64,000 bases of DNA from Kiritimatiellota bacterium. Lineage in GTDB: Bacteria; Verrucomicrobiota; Kiritimatiellia; JAAZAB01. The position numbers were made by a program, and so were the translations under genes. Below, piece after piece: positions 62,211-64,000 of the stretch; position 1 is the first letter of the stretch, and each line of letters opens with the position of its first letter. The stretch lies in NCBI GenBank assembly GCA_026398415.1, contig JAPLSY010000074.1, positions 1 to 64,000 of the forward strand. Direction: 5' to 3'. Under the pieces are notes generated by a model, which saw only the letters and a list, made by a program, of their open reading frames with translations, had not been told where the DNA came from and did no database searches.

Positions 62211-63947
62211 TTATATCGCCGCGCGAACAGCGGCGGACCTGGCCGCGATCAAGGGGCGCAACCAATGTTCGGGATGAATAACGCGCGGCACACAGATAAC
62301 GCCCAGTGCTTCTGGCCAGCGCGTTTGCTTCGGATCCTGGCCAAGAATGACAATCCCGAGTCCGGGGCATAATTCACGCAGAGCTTTCAGCAGATTGTGC
62401 TCGTCCTCGCCCAGCATGCTTTTTTCCATTACCAGGACATCCAATTCCCGGGTTCGTTCCACACTGGCGAGAATCGAAACAACATTCGCTTTGCGATCAA
62501 TCCGGGTGCCGATACTCAACAGTTTTGTTTCGAGCATATCCAGCTCGTGACTCGTTCCGGCCAGCATGACCCGCCACCGCGCCAGCAAGTCTGTGATTTG
62601 GTCTGCGGAAAGCCGGCCAGCCGGCTCCATATCCGACCGCGTATCCAAATGCGGCAGGCAGACGCGGTAGACACATAACCCGCCGGCAGCCGAAAGCTGA
62701 TCCAACTGACCATGCGCCTCTTCCACGATCGTCCTGACCACCGAAGAAATGACGCCACCTTCATCGGCCACCGGCGCCACCTGTTGTGTCGGCAAGGCAA
62801 ACTCCGTCAGCGGGGCCGATTCTCCGGAAATCAAAATGACGGCCGCATACTTGTCGCCGACATCCAGCAAGGGGCCCTGACCCGGCCGATTAAGGGAAAT
62901 CGTCACCGTGCCGGGGCACGACTGCGCATCAGCCGCCAGGAGGCCCAGGTTCAGGACCACCTGTTCAACCTGGGCTGGCGCCAGCGGCACGGCCGAATAC
63001 GAACCCTGGTCGCCTATGGCGCCGCCTTTGGCGGGTAAACCCTGGATCGTCGGCTTCACGGTCCATTTTGGGGAGAGCGCAATGCGCAGTAAGGCGGCCG
63101 CCTCCGCCACATTGCCGGCCAGGTTTTCGCTGGGCCGACCTTCCGCCCCAGAGCGGCTCAATTCCAATAACTGGCGGGACAACACCACGCCCTTCTGCGT
63201 TTCCTCGGCAATGACCGTCAATGATCGTTCCTGGTTCTCCGGGTCCATGCCGAAGCGCTGAAGGAGCGTGGCATGTCCGGAAATCGCGCATAGAATATTG
63301 TTAAAATCGTGGGCCACCCCCGCCGCAAGCCGCCCGATAATCTGAAGCTGGGCAATCTGGCGTTTGCGAATTTCCTGGGAATGATGAGCGGTGATATCGC
63401 TGATCAGAATCAACATCCAACCTTCCGAGGGCTGGGAACGGAACCGCAGGGTGCGCAGACCGTGGCTATAAACGCAATCCTTTTCTATTTCACGCGGCTG
63501 AAGCGGATCCAGGAGTTGTTGCATGTCCTGTTCCGTCAAACTGGCAAAAACATCATGGAGCATGATCGCCTTATTGGCCAGCAGGGCATGCGGAAACAAT
63601 TTTCGGGCCGCCGGATTGGATCCCTGCACATGGCCTTTGCCGTCAATGGCCAACAAGCCATCGCTCAAGTAATCCATGGTATCTACGAACCGACCGATCC
63701 GGCGGCGGCCTTCGATTTCGGCAGTTGATCGGATGGCCCACAAACCCAAGGCGCCGGCCAGAAACATGCATCCCATCGTCAGCGCCCAGATGGCAATGCT
63801 CAATTGCTTAATCGTCTCGGTGGCAGTTTGCTCCGTAATCTGATCCTGGAGATAGGAAATAATCGTCATGGAGGCCACGGCAACGATCGCGAATAAAATG
63901 ATAATCAGAACGGCATAGCGCCACGCACTTTTGGGAAGGAAGGTCAT
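62211..63947 (-). CDS. Degenerate hybrid sensor histidine kinase
   Basis: The 578-residue protein has two membrane segments (11-33, 52-72), a PAS-like domain (85-180) and an intact H-box GRLAAGVAHDFNN with His213. The ATPase-like region (275-432) lacks key parts: the N-box reads VLNLGLLAADA with Leu337 where the Mg-binding Asn should be, and no DxGxG is visible. The C-terminal receiver-like domain (455-575) has Glu508 in LDVLVMEKSMLG where the phosphorylated Asp would be. A 37-base repeat is inserted in frame in the ATPase region. It may be a non-catalytic scaffold. It faces the hydrolase gene, 10 bases apart. Confidence 0.8.
   Translation of the reverse strand: MTFLPKSAWRYAVLIIILFAIVAVASMTIISYLQDQITEQTATETIKQLSIAIWALTMGCMFLAGALGLWAIRSTAEIEGRRRIGRFVDTMDYLSDGLLAIDGKGHVQGSNPAARKLFPHALLANKAIMLHDVFASLTEQDMQQLLDPLQPREIEKDCVYSHGLRTLRFRSQPSEGWMLILISDITAHHSQEIRKRQIAQLQIIGRLAAGVAHDFNNILCAISGHATLLQRFGMDPENQERSLTVIAEETQKGVVLSRQLLELSRSGAEGRPSENLAGNVAEAAALLRIALSPKWTVKPTIQGLPAKGGAIGDQGSYSAVPLAPAQVEQVVLNLGLLAADAQSCPGTVTISLNRPGQGPLLDVGDKYAAVILISGESAPLTEFALPTQQVAPVADEGGVISSVVRTIVEEAHGQLDQLSAAGGLCVYRVCLPHLDTRSDMEPAGRLSADQITDLLARWRVMLAGTSHELDMLETKLLSIGTRIDRKANVVSILASVERTRELDVLVMEKSMLGEDEHNLLKALRELCPGLGIVILGQDPKQTRWPEALGVICVPRVIHPEHWLRPLIAARSAAVRAAI
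63004..63040. repeat. 37-base repeat inserted in frame in the kinase gene
   Basis: The sequence is 36/37 identical (reverse complement) to 26381-26417. It codes GLPAKGGAIGDQG (about 303-315), just before the degenerate N-box. Confidence 0.88.
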
Positions 63948-64000
63948 AATCTCATCGCCAAAGAACTGGAATTCTGAAATGGTTCAAGGTTCAGCGGTTT

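Overview
The window looks like a chromosome segment of an uncultured bacterium, most likely of the PVC superphylum (Kiritimatiellota, Lentisphaerota or Verrucomicrobiota). That assignment is inferred from gene content: a UxaE-type uronate epimerase, ceramidase-like and GH172 hydrolases, a DUF6036-type gene pair, very many short intergenic repeats and mostly GC-rich coding sequence. No rRNA marker is present to confirm it. I see no transposase, integrase, phage gene or CRISPR array. There are two tRNA genes: Val(UAC) and Thr(UGU).

Layout. 195-8126 is housekeeping and mixed: a GT-C type membrane protein, a tagaturonate epimerase, tRNA-Val, purN, hisG, a 31-codon bS22/COX24-like basic peptide gene and a TPR lipoprotein. 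8132-9427 is a ceramidase-like hydrolase. 9510-16735 is a one-direction metabolic cluster headed by a GntR/HutC regulator. A clear inverted repeat overlaps the regulator's promoter, and DegT aminotransferase, zinc alcohol dehydrogenase, SDR, DHDPS-like lyase, two small conserved proteins and an HpaI aldolase follow.

16838-56902 is a large surface-polysaccharide region. It contains a YfhO-like membrane protein split into two genes, three GT4 and one GT2 glycosyltransferases, five radical SAM proteins (three with B12-binding-type N-termini), a split transketolase, and the CDP-3,6-dideoxyhexose genes rfbF, rfbG and rfbH. It also holds a tightly packed A/T-richer block (about 33.2-39.8 kb) that leads into a NeuB-cupin fusion, a HAD protein and an acetolactate-synthase-like ThDP enzyme. 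Methyltransferases, a GH172 protein, a possible toxin-antitoxin-like pair, a second DegT protein with His in place of the catalytic Lys, an HddA-type kinase, a flippase and a nucleotide-sugar dehydrogenase complete it. 56919-63947 holds aconitase, tRNA-Thr, a secreted serine hydrolase with DxDxDG repeats and a degenerate hybrid histidine kinase.

How they fit together: rfbF-rfbG-rfbH would make CDP-4-keto-3,6-dideoxyglucose. The ThDP enzyme could add a two-carbon branch, as YerE does, and NeuB would make a nonulosonate-like acid. The glycosyltransferases and flippase would build and export the polymer. The most distinctive feature overall is the repeat load. Heptamer tandem arrays and short palindromes fill gaps between genes, form the ends of several proteins, sit inside at least five reading frames without breaking them, and lie exactly at the break of the split gene.
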